Assembly: GCA_025354985.1 (NCBI GenBank)
Contig: JANXLU010000007.1
Location: 36,653-100,652 of the forward strand
DNA from: Chloroflexota bacterium
GTDB taxonomy: Bacteria; Chloroflexota; Anaerolineae; J036; Brachytrichaceae
Reading direction: 5' to 3'
DNA length: 64,000 nt
A program made the translations under genes and the position numbers. Of the stretch, positions 1-8,706 are shown piece by piece; positions within the stretch are counted from its first letter, which is position 1; each line of letters starts with the position of its first letter. The notes under the pieces were generated by a model, which did no database searches, had not been told where the DNA came from, and saw only the letters and a list, made by a program, of their open reading frames with translations.

Positions 1-2
1 AT

Positions 3-1595
3 GAAATATCACGGTTGAGCCGCATGAACAGCATGATGACGCCCGAGGTTGGGATCAGCCGCTCTTATATTGAGTGGCTGCTGGATTTGCCGTGGACAGA
101 GCAAACAATGGACCACCTGGACGTGAGTCATGCTGCCCAGGTTTTAAACGAGCGCCATTTTGGACTTGAGAAGATTAAGGATCGCATTCTCGAATATATT
201 GCGGTGAGAAAACTGGCCGGCGAACGATTGCGCAGCCCGATCCTTTGTTTTGTAGGCCCGCCAGGGACTGGAAAGACTTCATTAGCTCGGGCAATTGCAG
301 ATTGCTTGGGTAGAAAGTTTGTGCGCATGAGTTTGGGCGGCGTGCGAGACGAGGCCGAAATTCGCGGACACCGACGGACATATGTTGGCGCACTGCCAGG
401 ACGAATACTGCAGACTATTAAGCGTGGTGGCACCATAAATCCGCTGTTTGTACTGGATGAGATTGACAAGCTCGGCGAGGATTTTCGCGGAGATCCCGCC
501 TCTGCGCTGCTTGAAGTACTTGACCCGGAGCAGAATTCAGAATTTGAAGATCACTATTTGGACATCGCGTACGATTTAAGCAAAGTCATGTGGGTAACCA
601 CCGCGAACTCCCTTTTTAACCTGCCGTCAGCGCTTGTTGATCGGATGGAGGTTATTGAGTTTCCTGGATACACTGAAGAGGAGAAACTGCAGATTGCGCG
701 GCGATATCTGGTGCCGCGTCAGCTTGATCAGAACGGAATTGTTGCGACTGATCTGAGCTTGACAGACGAAGCCCTGCGGCACATCATTCGCTTTTACACG
801 TACGAAGCGGGCGTGCGTAACTTGGATCGAGAAATTGCCCAAGTAGCTCGCAAAACTGCCCGCCGCGTTGCCGAACATAAATCGCACGCAAAGCGCCCCG
901 TCGCGTCGCAGTTGCACAAATTCCTGGGCCCGCCGCAATTTGATTTTGGCATGATGGAAGCGCAAGATCAAGTTGGAGTGGTGAATGGCGTTACATGGAG
1001 CGAGGCCGGCGGCGACCTGCTGGCAATTGAGGTCCGCTTGATTGCAGGCAAGGGCGTTTTGACCCTTACGGGATCCTTGGGTGAGGTCATGCAAGAAAGT
1101 GCGCAAACTGCCTTGAGTTACGCGCGCGCGGAGGTGGCAAACTATGGCATTTTGCCGAAGGTGTTTGAAAAGAATGACATACACATTCACGCCGCTGAGA
1201 GCGCCGTTCCCAAGGACGGCCCTTCCGCAGGTATAACGATGGCGACAGCACTTGTCAGTGCCCTAACCAAGACGGCAGTTAGGCGGGATGTGGCGATGAC
1301 TGGTGAAATAACCTTGCGTGGGCATGTGTTGCCCATTGGCGGGCTACGTGATAAGCTGCTTGCCGCATATCGTGCCGGGATCAGGACATTCATCCTTCCA
1401 AAAAAGAATGAAAAGGATTTGGAGGAAGTGCCAAGGCAGGTCATTCGAGTGATGAATCTGATCAAGGTTTCGGAAATGAAGGATGTGTTGAAACACGCCC
1501 TCGTAGGACCCATAAAATCCGCGAAAGTCAAACCGGCACCAAGAACAAAAAAGATTAAGGCTTCGGTCAAAGCTGTCGGCCGGCGAGCGAAGTGA
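3..1595 (+). CDS. lon: ATP-dependent Lon protease, C-terminal part (cut by left window edge)
   Basis: Cytoplasmic AAA+ serine protease that unfolds and degrades damaged and regulatory proteins. The reading frame is open to base 3 and its first visible residues (EISRLSRMNSMMTPE) align with the inside of Lon, so the gene begins outside the window. About 250 N-terminal residues (substrate-binding domain) are missing because of the edge, not because of a lesion. Counting from the TTG at 15, Walker A GPPGTGKT is at about residues 81-88, followed by the Walker B-type LDEID. The protease domain carries the catalytic Ser in PKDGPSAG (about 404) and the catalytic Lys in LRDKLLAA (about 446). The C-terminus has a short Lys/Ala-rich tail. 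The next gene starts 6 bp after the stop, so the two are probably co-transcribed. Confidence 0.96.
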   Translation, partial: EISRLSRMNSMMTPEVGISRSYIEWLLDLPWTEQTMDHLDVSHAAQVLNERHFGLEKIKDRILEYIAVRKLAGERLRSPILCFVGPPGTGKTSLARAIADCLGRKFVRMSLGGVRDEAEIRGHRRTYVGALPGRILQTIKRGGTINPLFVLDEIDKLGEDFRGDPASALLEVLDPEQNSEFEDHYLDIAYDLSKVMWVTTANSLFNLPSALVDRMEVIEFPGYTEEEKLQIARRYLVPRQLDQNGIVATDLSLTDEALRHIIRFYTYEAGVRNLDREIAQVARKTARRVAEHKSHAKRPVASQLHKFLGPPQFDFGMMEAQDQVGVVNGVTWSEAGGDLLAIEVRLIAGKGVLTLTGSLGEVMQESAQTALSYARAEVANYGILPKVFEKNDIHIHAAESAVPKDGPSAGITMATALVSALTKTAVRRDVAMTGEITLRGHVLPIGGLRDKLLAAYRAGIRTFILPKKNEKDLEEVPRQVIRVMNLIKVSEMKDVLKHALVGPIKSAKVKPAPRTKKIKASVKAVGRRAK

Positions 1596-1601
1596 GCGAG
1601 G

Positions 1602-2477
1602 ATGAATTCAATCAGGCTACTTTCGGACGGCACACTCTTGTCAGATTCAGGTGGCGCGTTTGGGCTTGTGCCGCGGTCAAAGTGGAGCAAGGTCATGGCC
1701 GCTGATGAAAAAGGTCGCCTGCCTCAAGTGTTATGGACGCCATTGATATTTGTCGACGGCATACACATCCTCGTGGATTGCGGTTGCGGCGACAAATACG
1801 ACTCGTTGTTCGAGTTTGAGAGTCATAGAACAACCCAACTTGAACAGTTGGCCCAACTTGGATTGACACCCGAGGATATTGGCATGGTTGTATTGACTCA
1901 TCTCCACGGTGATCACTCGGGTTGGTGTACTAGAAAAAATGGGCCGGCACAAAGTAATGAAATACAAACGTCGGCACTGGTTCCAACTTATCCCAATGCA
2001 AAATATTTTGTTCAGCGTACCGAATATGAAGATGCGGTGGCGACGAATGAACGAACTCGAAATACTTACTTTGCGGACAATTTTGTTCCTTTGTCACAGG
2101 CAGGTGTCCTAACGCTACTGGATGGTCCCTGCCACCTTACACAAAACGTGCAGGTAGTTCTTACCCCAGGCCACACGGCGGGTCACCAGTCATTAATTGT
2201 TGCCGGTCAGGCGTTCGGACAAGACGAACCGCCGGTTCTAATTCTGGGTGAACTCGCCACCTATATGATTCAGTTTGAGCGCCTACCCTGGGTCACAGCC
2301 TATGATGTGCTACCCATGCGCACGATTGAATCCAAGCGAGCGTGGCAGGGATGGGCGCAAATGCACGGGGCAACTTTGATTTGTTCGCACGAACCAATAA
2401 CTCCGGTGGGAAGCTTTCGAAACTCAGGAGAATATTCGAAAATCATAGCAGTGCAACGCGATTACATCGTAGTGTGA
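1602..2477 (+). CDS. MBL-fold metallo-hydrolase
   Basis: Predicted cytoplasmic zinc hydrolase of the metallo-beta-lactamase fold, 291 aa. The signature HLHGDH lies at residues 100-105, and the next zinc-ligand His is in TPGHTAGH (about 191). The usual bridging Asp of the following motif (GD) appears as Glu in ILGELA (about 217), so one metal site may be altered. The substrate cannot be told from sequence; lactonase-like and glyoxalase-II-like members share this architecture. The ATG lies 6 bp after lon with GAGCGAGG just before it, so translation is probably coupled to lon. No signal peptide is seen. Confidence 0.85.
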   Translation: MNSIRLLSDGTLLSDSGGAFGLVPRSKWSKVMAADEKGRLPQVLWTPLIFVDGIHILVDCGCGDKYDSLFEFESHRTTQLEQLAQLGLTPEDIGMVVLTHLHGDHSGWCTRKNGPAQSNEIQTSALVPTYPNAKYFVQRTEYEDAVATNERTRNTYFADNFVPLSQAGVLTLLDGPCHLTQNVQVVLTPGHTAGHQSLIVAGQAFGQDEPPVLILGELATYMIQFERLPWVTAYDVLPMRTIESKRAWQGWAQMHGATLICSHEPITPVGSFRNSGEYSKIIAVQRDYIVV

Positions 2478-2502
2478 AAGCCGAACTTGTCAGGGAGGAA
2501 CA

Positions 2503-3849
2503 ATGAACCTTAGTCGCGCCACGTGCATTCCCCGGACAATAACAGCAATAATAGTGATTGTCGCCAGCTTGCTTTCAAGTTGTGGATATTCAAATCTTGA
2601 CAGCCCCGCGCGCTCATCGATCGTATTGTGGTACTCAACAAACGGAGTGCGAGAGCGCATCTTATTGGACTTGATTGATCAATGGAATGTTACGGGTCAT
2701 GGATTTCTCGTAATCCCGGAGCATATCCCTGTAGACACATATCACAAACGCGTGCTTGAAGGTTCGGCCCGAGGGGCATTACCGTCCCTTATGTTGATAT
2801 CCAACTCACAGGCTGCAGTGTATGCAAAAGGCACAATAATTGTTCCCCTGGACACCTTTATGGCTGATGGTGGCGGAGATCAGGCATCGGCCTTCAGCGC
2901 AACCGACCTTAAAGATTTTTTTCCGTTTGTGCTCGCAGCAGGGCGCACGCCTCAAGGATTGACTTTTGGAATGCCGCAGGGTGGGCTGGGTCGAATCATG
3001 CTATATAACCTTGATTTGCTTCGCTCATTAAATCTAAAATTATCACAGGCACCGGACGATTGGGAAACGTTTGGAACAACATGCGCCCGCGTTAGCGATC
3101 CGTCTCGTGGATTAACGTGCATGCAGCTCGAATCCTCGGCAACAACGCTAACTGATTGGTTGTTGACGGGCGCTGCAAAGCTTGTGTCAGCGTCGGGTGA
3201 ATATCAGCTAAATTCGGAATTTGGTCGCACGGCGGTCGACCGGCTGCGTATGTTGCTGTCAAATGGACAAGCCTATACGGGTGCCGACGCAGCTACGCTT
3301 GTGGATGATTTTGCATCAGCTCGGTCGTTGTACGCCTTTGATTGGAGCGACAGAATACCCGTCTATAAGGCGGCGGTAAAGGACCGCGATAATTTTGAAA
3401 TTGGTCTTGGCAACCTGCCAAATAGAGTTTCGGGATCGAGCAAAGAGCAGGCGAATTTGCAAGTTCAATTCGCGGCGCCTCTGTGGTCGATAGCGAGAGG
3501 TGATCGTCGGAGCCAGACAATGGCCTGGAAGTTTATTAGTTGGATGCTATCTGCATCCGTGTCCTCCAAATGGTCACTCGCTACCGGTGACGTGCCGGCC
3601 CGCAGAAGTGCAATTGCGGGTGCAGAATCCATCTTTCCAGGTGTTGCAGGTGCAATCGCCCCTGTTTGGCAGATGGTTGGCACCAATGCCGTGGCAATGC
3701 CACTCCTGAGCGGCATCCCCTGCACATCAGAGCCGCTCGCGGCCGCGCTGCGTGGACTGGAAGACGTTTCGCGCACGACAGCTGACATACTTGACAGTGC
3801 GCAAACTGCAGCGTTGGCCCAGCTGGATACTGATTGCGCAACACCGTAG
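2503..3849 (+). CDS. Extracellular solute-binding lipoprotein (ABC sugar-binding type)
   Basis: 448-aa lipoprotein. The hydrophobic signal segment (residues 12-24) ends in lipobox LSSC with Cys27 as the lipidated residue. The mature part begins with a beta-strand of the type IVLWYSTNG, then a helix. It keeps the pattern of family 1 extracellular solute-binding proteins, including a late SxKWSLATGDVPARRS segment typical of sugar binders. No ABC permease or ATPase is adjacent, so the transporter partner is elsewhere or the protein has another role. The start is chosen at the ATG preceded by GGGAGGAAC. The gene converges with the beta-propeller gene on the other strand, with only 16 bp between stops. 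Confidence 0.78.
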   Translation: MNLSRATCIPRTITAIIVIVASLLSSCGYSNLDSPARSSIVLWYSTNGVRERILLDLIDQWNVTGHGFLVIPEHIPVDTYHKRVLEGSARGALPSLMLISNSQAAVYAKGTIIVPLDTFMADGGGDQASAFSATDLKDFFPFVLAAGRTPQGLTFGMPQGGLGRIMLYNLDLLRSLNLKLSQAPDDWETFGTTCARVSDPSRGLTCMQLESSATTLTDWLLTGAAKLVSASGEYQLNSEFGRTAVDRLRMLLSNGQAYTGADAATLVDDFASARSLYAFDWSDRIPVYKAAVKDRDNFEIGLGNLPNRVSGSSKEQANLQVQFAAPLWSIARGDRRSQTMAWKFISWMLSASVSSKWSLATGDVPARRSAIAGAESIFPGVAGAIAPVWQMVGTNAVAMPLLSGIPCTSEPLAAALRGLEDVSRTTADILDSAQTAALAQLDTDCATP

Positions 3850-3865
3850 CGGTGGCTGGATCAAG

Positions 3866-4948
3866 TTACCGCGGCACAATTGCAGGGAGGGTTGCCATTT
3901 CGGCAACCAGTTGGCCGGAACCGGCTGTTATTTCAACGGACCAAATAGACGGTGGCGATGGAATGCCACCTAGTTTGTTCCGCACTGCCAGGATTTGACC
4001 AGGCGAATTGGACCATACGAGGCCACCAAATGTAAAGCCGGTGGCGTGGGTGACTTGGCGTACCGTGTGAGCAATCTCATTGGCCAACCAAATTTGTCGG
4101 CCGGTTTCACCTTCATTTGAACCACTGCCAAGCTGGGAAAAAGCTATGTTTCCGGATGGTCCCCAGACAACGGATCCCGGATCATTTGGAGTGGGATCGG
4201 TGATTGGCGCCACGATGCCTGTTTCGAGATTTGCCACTGCCAACTGATAGAGTCCGATTTCGGAAGCAAAATTGAGTAGGACACAAGCGAGTTTTTTGCC
4301 ATCAGCTGACCAAGACAGGGACTCACCTGATTTGGATGGAATAACTGTTCGAGTGTTTGAATCAAAATCAATCACAATTATCTGGCCGCGTTCAGCGTCA
4401 AACGCGGCCAGTTTGTTCCCCACCGGGGACCACACCGCGGCGCGCAATCCGTTGTGCGGGTCTCCGAGCAGCGCCTCGGGTGTTCCGTAAGGAAATGAAA
4501 ACGACCACGTTGAGATTTGATCTTCAAAAAGGTGTGGTCGTCTTTGATACGACAAGTGCTGGTGGTTCCAGTCCCATGATGGCGCGCTACAAATGTCTGA
4601 TTCACAACCGGGTACGTCAATTTCGGAAGTTAGCTGGTCGTTACGGACGCTATACACCTTTAATGACGATCTGCTTCCGGGCGCCGTTTCGAGGGCCAGC
4701 ATCTGCCCATCAGTGGAAAAAGCAAAGTCGAGAATTTCTTCCTGCTCACCGCCGGTCAGACGTGTAGGGGCCATGCCCGGGTTGTCCACAATAGAGATAG
4801 TCTCGGCGTTTTTGTGCACGTCAAGAAATGCCAACCGCGATGAATGCAATGAGACGAGCGTAGGCCAGCCAGTACGAATGGCCGGGACGATAGCACATAC
4901 GATGGCCAACGCCAGGATTGCAGGGAATTTTGCTCTCATCGTGGCCAA
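3866..4948 (-). CDS. Membrane-anchored TolB/WD40-like beta-propeller protein
   Basis: 360 aa with an N-terminal membrane anchor or signal segment (about residues 9-26), followed by repeated blades of the kind FSTDGQMLALE, SPVGNKLAAFD, SADGKKLACVL and GPSGNIAFSQL. These are typical of TolB/WD40-type propellers of the periplasm or cell surface. Function is unknown; such proteins usually bind protein or glycan partners. It is transcribed divergently from the STAS gene at 5002 with about 50 bp between start codons, so both promoters must lie in that short spacer. Confidence 0.7.
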   Translation of the reverse strand: MATMRAKFPAILALAIVCAIVPAIRTGWPTLVSLHSSRLAFLDVHKNAETISIVDNPGMAPTRLTGGEQEEILDFAFSTDGQMLALETAPGSRSSLKVYSVRNDQLTSEIDVPGCESDICSAPSWDWNHQHLSYQRRPHLFEDQISTWSFSFPYGTPEALLGDPHNGLRAAVWSPVGNKLAAFDAERGQIIVIDFDSNTRTVIPSKSGESLSWSADGKKLACVLLNFASEIGLYQLAVANLETGIVAPITDPTPNDPGSVVWGPSGNIAFSQLGSGSNEGETGRQIWLANEIAHTVRQVTHATGFTFGGLVWSNSPGQILAVRNKLGGIPSPPSIWSVEITAGSGQLVAEMATLPAIVPR

Positions 4949-4965
4949 TTTCCATCGATAATACC

Positions 4966-4994
4966 TCGCAATGCGGACGTCCCGATGATAGAAT
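4966..4994 (+). promoter_or_regulatory. Candidate promoter of the STAS/anti-sigma trio, apparently leaderless
   Basis: A TAGAAT hexamer at 4989-4994 lies 17 bp after a weak TCGCAA at 4966-4971. A start site 7 nt downstream falls on the ATG at 5002, so the mRNA would be leaderless; no Shine-Dalgarno sequence is visible before that ATG. Confidence 0.35.
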
Positions 4995-5001
4995 GTTTTG
5001 T

Positions 5002-5337
5002 ATGCAGATAACAGTACGGTCGCTGAAACATGTGGAGCTCGTTACTATTACCGGCAGAATAGATGGCGAAGCCGTGCACGAGTTTGAAAATGAGTTGCGT
5101 GGACTGATTGAGCGAAATAGACGGAAGATTATATTGAATCTTGCGGAGACCGAGTACATAAATTCCGGAGCGCTCCGATCCATGGTTAGTGCGCTTAAAG
5201 AATGCAAACGTTCGTCAGGCAATCTCGTGCTGGCATCCGTAAGCAGCCGGGTGCTGGACACGATGGGTTTGGTCGGATTCAATTCGTTGTTTGAATCGTT
5301 TGCAGATGTTGTCAGTGCCGTTGACTCGTTTAGTTAA
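5002..5337 (+). CDS. STAS-domain anti-sigma factor antagonist (first)
   Basis: 111-aa single-domain STAS protein of the SpoIIAA/RsbV family. Such proteins bind an anti-sigma kinase and are switched by phosphorylation of a Ser/Thr before a Gly. The likely acceptor is Ser55 in EYINSGALRS. The longer frame reaching back to 4918 overlaps the divergent propeller gene and adds residues foreign to the family, so I start at MQITVRSL; an ATG at 4993 is the alternative. The gene is followed directly by the HATPase and a second STAS gene. Confidence 0.85.
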   Translation: MQITVRSLKHVELVTITGRIDGEAVHEFENELRGLIERNRRKIILNLAETEYINSGALRSMVSALKECKRSSGNLVLASVSSRVLDTMGLVGFNSLFESFADVVSAVDSFS

Positions 5338-5359
5338 GGTGTCGGACGAATTGTCAATT

Positions 5360-5773
5360 ATGATAAGACACCTCGTAGTTGAGGCGAAGCCGATTCAACT
5401 GTCGACGCTAACGCATTTTGCGGCACTGGCAGCGGAAGATGCGGGGTTTGCGCCGCAACAGCGCGACAGAATCGAGCTTGTGATGGATGAAGCCTGTTCA
5501 AATATTATTGAACACGCGTACGCCGGGCGCCCGGGTACCATTGACGCCTACGTTGAAATTCGTCCAAATTGCGAATTAGTGATTAAATTGATCGACCAAG
5601 GCAAGTCGTTTGAACCGGAATCTGTGGCGCGATACCTGCCGCAGGCGGAACCTGCGAATATCAAGATTGGTGGTCTTGGTTTGTTTTTAATGCGAAAGGT
5701 CATGGATGAGGTGAAGTTTGAGTTTAATATTCCGGGAATCGGAAACCGCCTAACCATGGTGAAGAGGATATAA
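5360..5773 (+). CDS. Anti-sigma regulatory factor, HATPase (RsbW/SpoIIAB-like)
   Basis: GHKL-type serine kinase of a partner-switching module. It shows the N-box (VMDEACSNIIEHAY), a G1 box (LIDQGKSFEP) and a G2 box (GGLGLFLMRKVMDE). Such proteins sequester a sigma factor or another target and phosphorylate STAS antagonists. The frame is open further upstream (starts at 5291 or 5306 are possible), but those overlap the previous gene; MIRHLVVEAK at 5360 fits the family best. It lies between two STAS genes, so it probably chooses between two antagonists. No sigma factor gene is adjacent. Confidence 0.82.
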   Translation: MIRHLVVEAKPIQLSTLTHFAALAAEDAGFAPQQRDRIELVMDEACSNIIEHAYAGRPGTIDAYVEIRPNCELVIKLIDQGKSFEPESVARYLPQAEPANIKIGGLGLFLMRKVMDEVKFEFNIPGIGNRLTMVKRI

Positions 5774-5778
5774 GCGAA

Positions 5779-6141
5779 ATGGAATCAATTTTGACGGTGA
5801 ATGAGATACCTGCAGATGCACACGCAAAGTCGTCGGCACCCGTACTGCAAGTGACAGGAAGGTTGGATACGAACACGATCAGTGTATTGGAAAAGGCCCT
5901 GATGCGCGCCATGGCCACGGGCGCTAAAAGTGTCGTGCTCGACATGAGCCAGGTGGGCTATGTGAGTAGCACGGGCCTGCGCGTGTTGCTTGCAGCGAGG
6001 CGTGAGGCACGTGAGCGCAAAGGCAATATTGTGCTGTGCGCGTTAACGCCACAGGTTCGCGATGTGTTTGACATGGTCGGCTTTACCTCCCTGTTTGATA
6101 TTCGCGACAGTCTGGAACAGGGCAAGCGAGCTGTGGCTTAG
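5779..6141 (+). CDS. STAS-domain anti-sigma factor antagonist (second)
   Basis: 120-aa STAS protein starting 5 bp after the HATPase stop, with a GCGAAATGG start context. The acceptor region YVSSTGLRVL places the switch residue at Ser64 or Thr65. It is closer to the RsbV/SpoIIAA consensus than the first STAS gene. Its stop codon overlaps the stop of the convergent kinase gene (6138-6141), so the two transcription units abut with no room for a separate terminator. Confidence 0.87.
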   Translation: MESILTVNEIPADAHAKSSAPVLQVTGRLDTNTISVLEKALMRAMATGAKSVVLDMSQVGYVSSTGLRVLLAARREARERKGNIVLCALTPQVRDVFDMVGFTSLFDIRDSLEQGKRAVA

Positions 6142-7871
6142 GGTATAGCGCTGATAGTAAGCCTCGCGGTTTTCATTGCATTGAACGCAGATTCTTCAAG
6201 CTCGGCTGCGCGCCTGGCTTCCGCTTGCAGTCGCTGGACGCCCATTAGTATTTCACGTTCCAGATATATACGGAGGGGTTCGGTTGACGCTACGCCGTTC
6301 TCAGCCAAAGCCAGCGAGCCTGCTATCTGCCTCTCCAAATCAATCCGCCAACGGTAAAGCAGAAGCGCGAGTTCTGCGGAAAATCCCTGAACGTCGGAGA
6401 GCTTTTCATCCGAAATGTCTGCCGCCGTGCGTAGTTGTAGCATCGACAAGTGCCTTGTAAATGGACGTGCAGCGTCTGCACAGCTTCCATCCAAAATTGG
6501 GAATAATTTGAGCCTGGCCGCCAGATGGCGGGCGCTGCGGGGATCGGTCACTGCAAGCGTGTGTGTTGGCTCGGTCGCGGATTCCCATGCTGACACTTTT
6601 GCAACCAACTCGTTCAGGGTCCGGAAGTAATCTGAAAATCGCACGGTTTCTTCATAAGTTTGTGTAGCGCAAAACCAAGCCAGTTCCGATTCCAGGCTGC
6701 GGGTTTGTCGTGACCGTCGCCATTTCGTTTTGATAGCTGCAATTGGTACCAGGTCAATGATCGGTCCGAGTTTTGTTTCACGAACGGCCGGAGCCGGCAA
6801 ATTGGATATTTCACGGATGGCAGGAATGCTGGGGGTCCTTCGTTGACTTCGAATATAGGCAACTGCTGCAGTAACTTCCTCAAGATATGTCTGTTTGAGG
6901 TTTTGTTCATCCATAGATTGCTTTGGGTGTAACTGCCGGGCGGAACGAATTGCCTGGACCCACTCAAAAGCAGATGGCCGCCTGGTTACCCCTAAAATCG
7001 GCGGTCGGAATGCTGCCTTGAACATGCGGTCGAAAGTTTCAACATCCTGTTGGACAAAATTGATCGACCGGGCATGCACATCTGTTGTTACAAACGCGTG
7101 GCGCCCGCTACTAATTGCACCAACCAAGGAGGCTCCCTCCTCGCCTGTTTGGTGCTGACCCGAAGCATATGGATGGCGGCCGTTGTGGAATAACTGATAA
7201 ATCAGAACAGCCAAAGCAAAGCAGTCATGCTGTTTTGTTCGTTCCAGCGTCGCAAGCGACTTTGCGTGAATTTCAGGCGCGGCATACTCGGCCATGGCTA
7301 CGCCGCTGCCAAAGAGTTCGTTGTCCCACCTGAATTGAAATCCATCACAGTCGATAAGATGCGTTTCTGCTGCGTCATCCACCAGAATGTTCGAAGGATT
7401 CAAATCGCCAATTACCAAATCACCTTCGTGTACAACTGAAACCGACATCGCCAAGTTGCAAGCCGAATTTATGAGGAATTGATCATCTGCATGGGGAAAT
7501 AGCTTTGACCGGCTTTGCGGCCCATACACTTGATGTAGAGGATGTGTTCCAGTAAAGAATGGCTGTAAAAATCCCACAATAGGGCCACCTCGACCAACGT
7601 GTAATGTTTGAATCGGCCAACCGTTGGAGTTTTTGAGCGCGAAATCTCCGACTAGCGGCATAAGCCGAAGCTTGCGTTGAATCGTTGGACCGGGCAAAAC
7701 ATGATAAATTTTTGCCACGAGATCGTCCCGGTCTGCGACGCGGTATAGCGTTCCTTCTCCACCCCTGCCAATACGATTTAGGAGATGGATTTGGGCGCCG
7801 TCACGGGTGAAGAGTTGCGCAAGGTCCGGGCCTTGCTGTGATGCCGGTGACTGCATTTTATTTTCGATCAT
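6138..7871 (-). CDS. YegI/TerY-P-type protein kinase with C-terminal helix-hairpin-helix region
   Basis: 577-aa Ser/Thr kinase-like protein. A glycine loop (IGRGGEGTLYRV, about residues 34-45) and ATP-binding Lys54 (VAKIY) are present. The catalytic loop reads GDLNPSNIL (about 156-164) in place of HRD, and the DFG position reads DCDGF (about 174-178). These changes are normal in the YegI / TerY-P kinase family. The C-terminal third holds a helix-hairpin-helix-like segment (LRTAADISDEKLSDVQGFSA) and helices. The start codon overlaps the PP2C stop by 4 nt, and PP2C overlaps the vWA gene, so the three form one translationally coupled operon. Targets are unknown; nearby FHA proteins are candidate readers of its phosphothreonines (inference). 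Confidence 0.86.
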   Translation of the reverse strand: MIENKMQSPASQQGPDLAQLFTRDGAQIHLLNRIGRGGEGTLYRVADRDDLVAKIYHVLPGPTIQRKLRLMPLVGDFALKNSNGWPIQTLHVGRGGPIVGFLQPFFTGTHPLHQVYGPQSRSKLFPHADDQFLINSACNLAMSVSVVHEGDLVIGDLNPSNILVDDAAETHLIDCDGFQFRWDNELFGSGVAMAEYAAPEIHAKSLATLERTKQHDCFALAVLIYQLFHNGRHPYASGQHQTGEEGASLVGAISSGRHAFVTTDVHARSINFVQQDVETFDRMFKAAFRPPILGVTRRPSAFEWVQAIRSARQLHPKQSMDEQNLKQTYLEEVTAAVAYIRSQRRTPSIPAIREISNLPAPAVRETKLGPIIDLVPIAAIKTKWRRSRQTRSLESELAWFCATQTYEETVRFSDYFRTLNELVAKVSAWESATEPTHTLAVTDPRSARHLAARLKLFPILDGSCADAARPFTRHLSMLQLRTAADISDEKLSDVQGFSAELALLLYRWRIDLERQIAGSLALAENGVASTEPLRIYLEREILMGVQRLQAEARRAAELEESAFNAMKTARLTISAIP

Positions 7872-8677
7872 AGCCGTGAGGCCAGCATTAACGACGTATC
7901 ATCGTTTGTTCTGGTACTGATCAGCTGGGACTGCAGATAGTTTGCCAGTTCGCCGTTGAGTTCCTCTTCAAGCACTCCCTTGTTTCGTAGAGGGAGAAAT
8001 ATTTTTCTGAAAAATGGCTGGTGAACTTGATGAGTTTGATACGATAAGAGAAGATCCTGAAGACCGTCCGTAAAGATGGAGACCTCCGCGACCGAAATTT
8101 TTAACATTTCAAAGTGCAGGTTGGAAGCGAAGTCGCGATCAGTAAGGAAGTATGTAGTGTTCGCATACTCACCTCGGTCCGGCCAAAACACCCAACCGTA
8201 TTGCCACGGACTGCTTTCGAGCGCGACCACGATCGCCCCATCGCCGATTTGAAAAAATGCCGCGTGAGTGTGTCCAATTATTGCCACCGAAAGCGTTGCA
8301 GCATAGTCGGCCAATCGGCCCGTAGTCTTTCGCGAACAGGCATCAAGAGTGTTGCGAATTTGGAAAAGCCATTGTGTGACGGTTTCAAGAGTTAAATCAT
8401 GGATTTCGCCGCCGTATAAAAGGTGGCGCCGTGCGTAAATCGTAAGCTGGCGCGTTATGACATCGGCGCCTGTGCGGCCAAATGTCGCAGCGCCAGCGCC
8501 ATCGGATGCAACCATGACGAGCACATCATCCTGAGAAACGGTGGGCCATGCGGACGCCGCAATGGCGTCCTGACACTCAACGCCGCGGGCTGCATGGTGT
8601 AAACCGGCCACCGAAGCTCCCGCGCATCGCCACAGCGTGCCGGAGCTTTGATCCGCAACCGGTTCGGGGTGTCGCAT
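7868..8677 (-). CDS. PP2C-family protein phosphatase (YegK/TerY-P type)
   Basis: 269-aa PP2C phosphatase, the second member of the vWA-PP2C-kinase triad. Visible motifs are GVECQDA near the N-terminus, the metal-binding VASDGAGAA, IFTDGLQD, and a terminal NDDTSLML motif. It would reverse the phosphorylation done by the downstream kinase. The frame is open to a TTG at 8722, but the family usually has a short N-terminus, so I start at MRHPEPVAD (8677), which has TGGGACG upstream; GTG at 8698 is another option. It overlaps both neighbours or nearly so. Confidence 0.84.
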   Translation of the reverse strand: MRHPEPVADQSSGTLWRCAGASVAGLHHAARGVECQDAIAASAWPTVSQDDVLVMVASDGAGAATFGRTGADVITRQLTIYARRHLLYGGEIHDLTLETVTQWLFQIRNTLDACSRKTTGRLADYAATLSVAIIGHTHAAFFQIGDGAIVVALESSPWQYGWVFWPDRGEYANTTYFLTDRDFASNLHFEMLKISVAEVSIFTDGLQDLLLSYQTHQVHQPFFRKIFLPLRNKGVLEEELNGELANYLQSQLISTRTNDDTSLMLASRL

Positions 8678-8706
8678 TCGAACGTCCCAGTTGTTCACGA
8701 ATAGGA

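Noticed and set aside
1187..1696. Minus-strand frames inside lon, and similar long antisense frames elsewhere (for example 29872-30360, 15423-15980)
   Set aside because: They mirror the codon pattern of strong plus-strand genes and have no recognisable domains or ribosome-binding sites.
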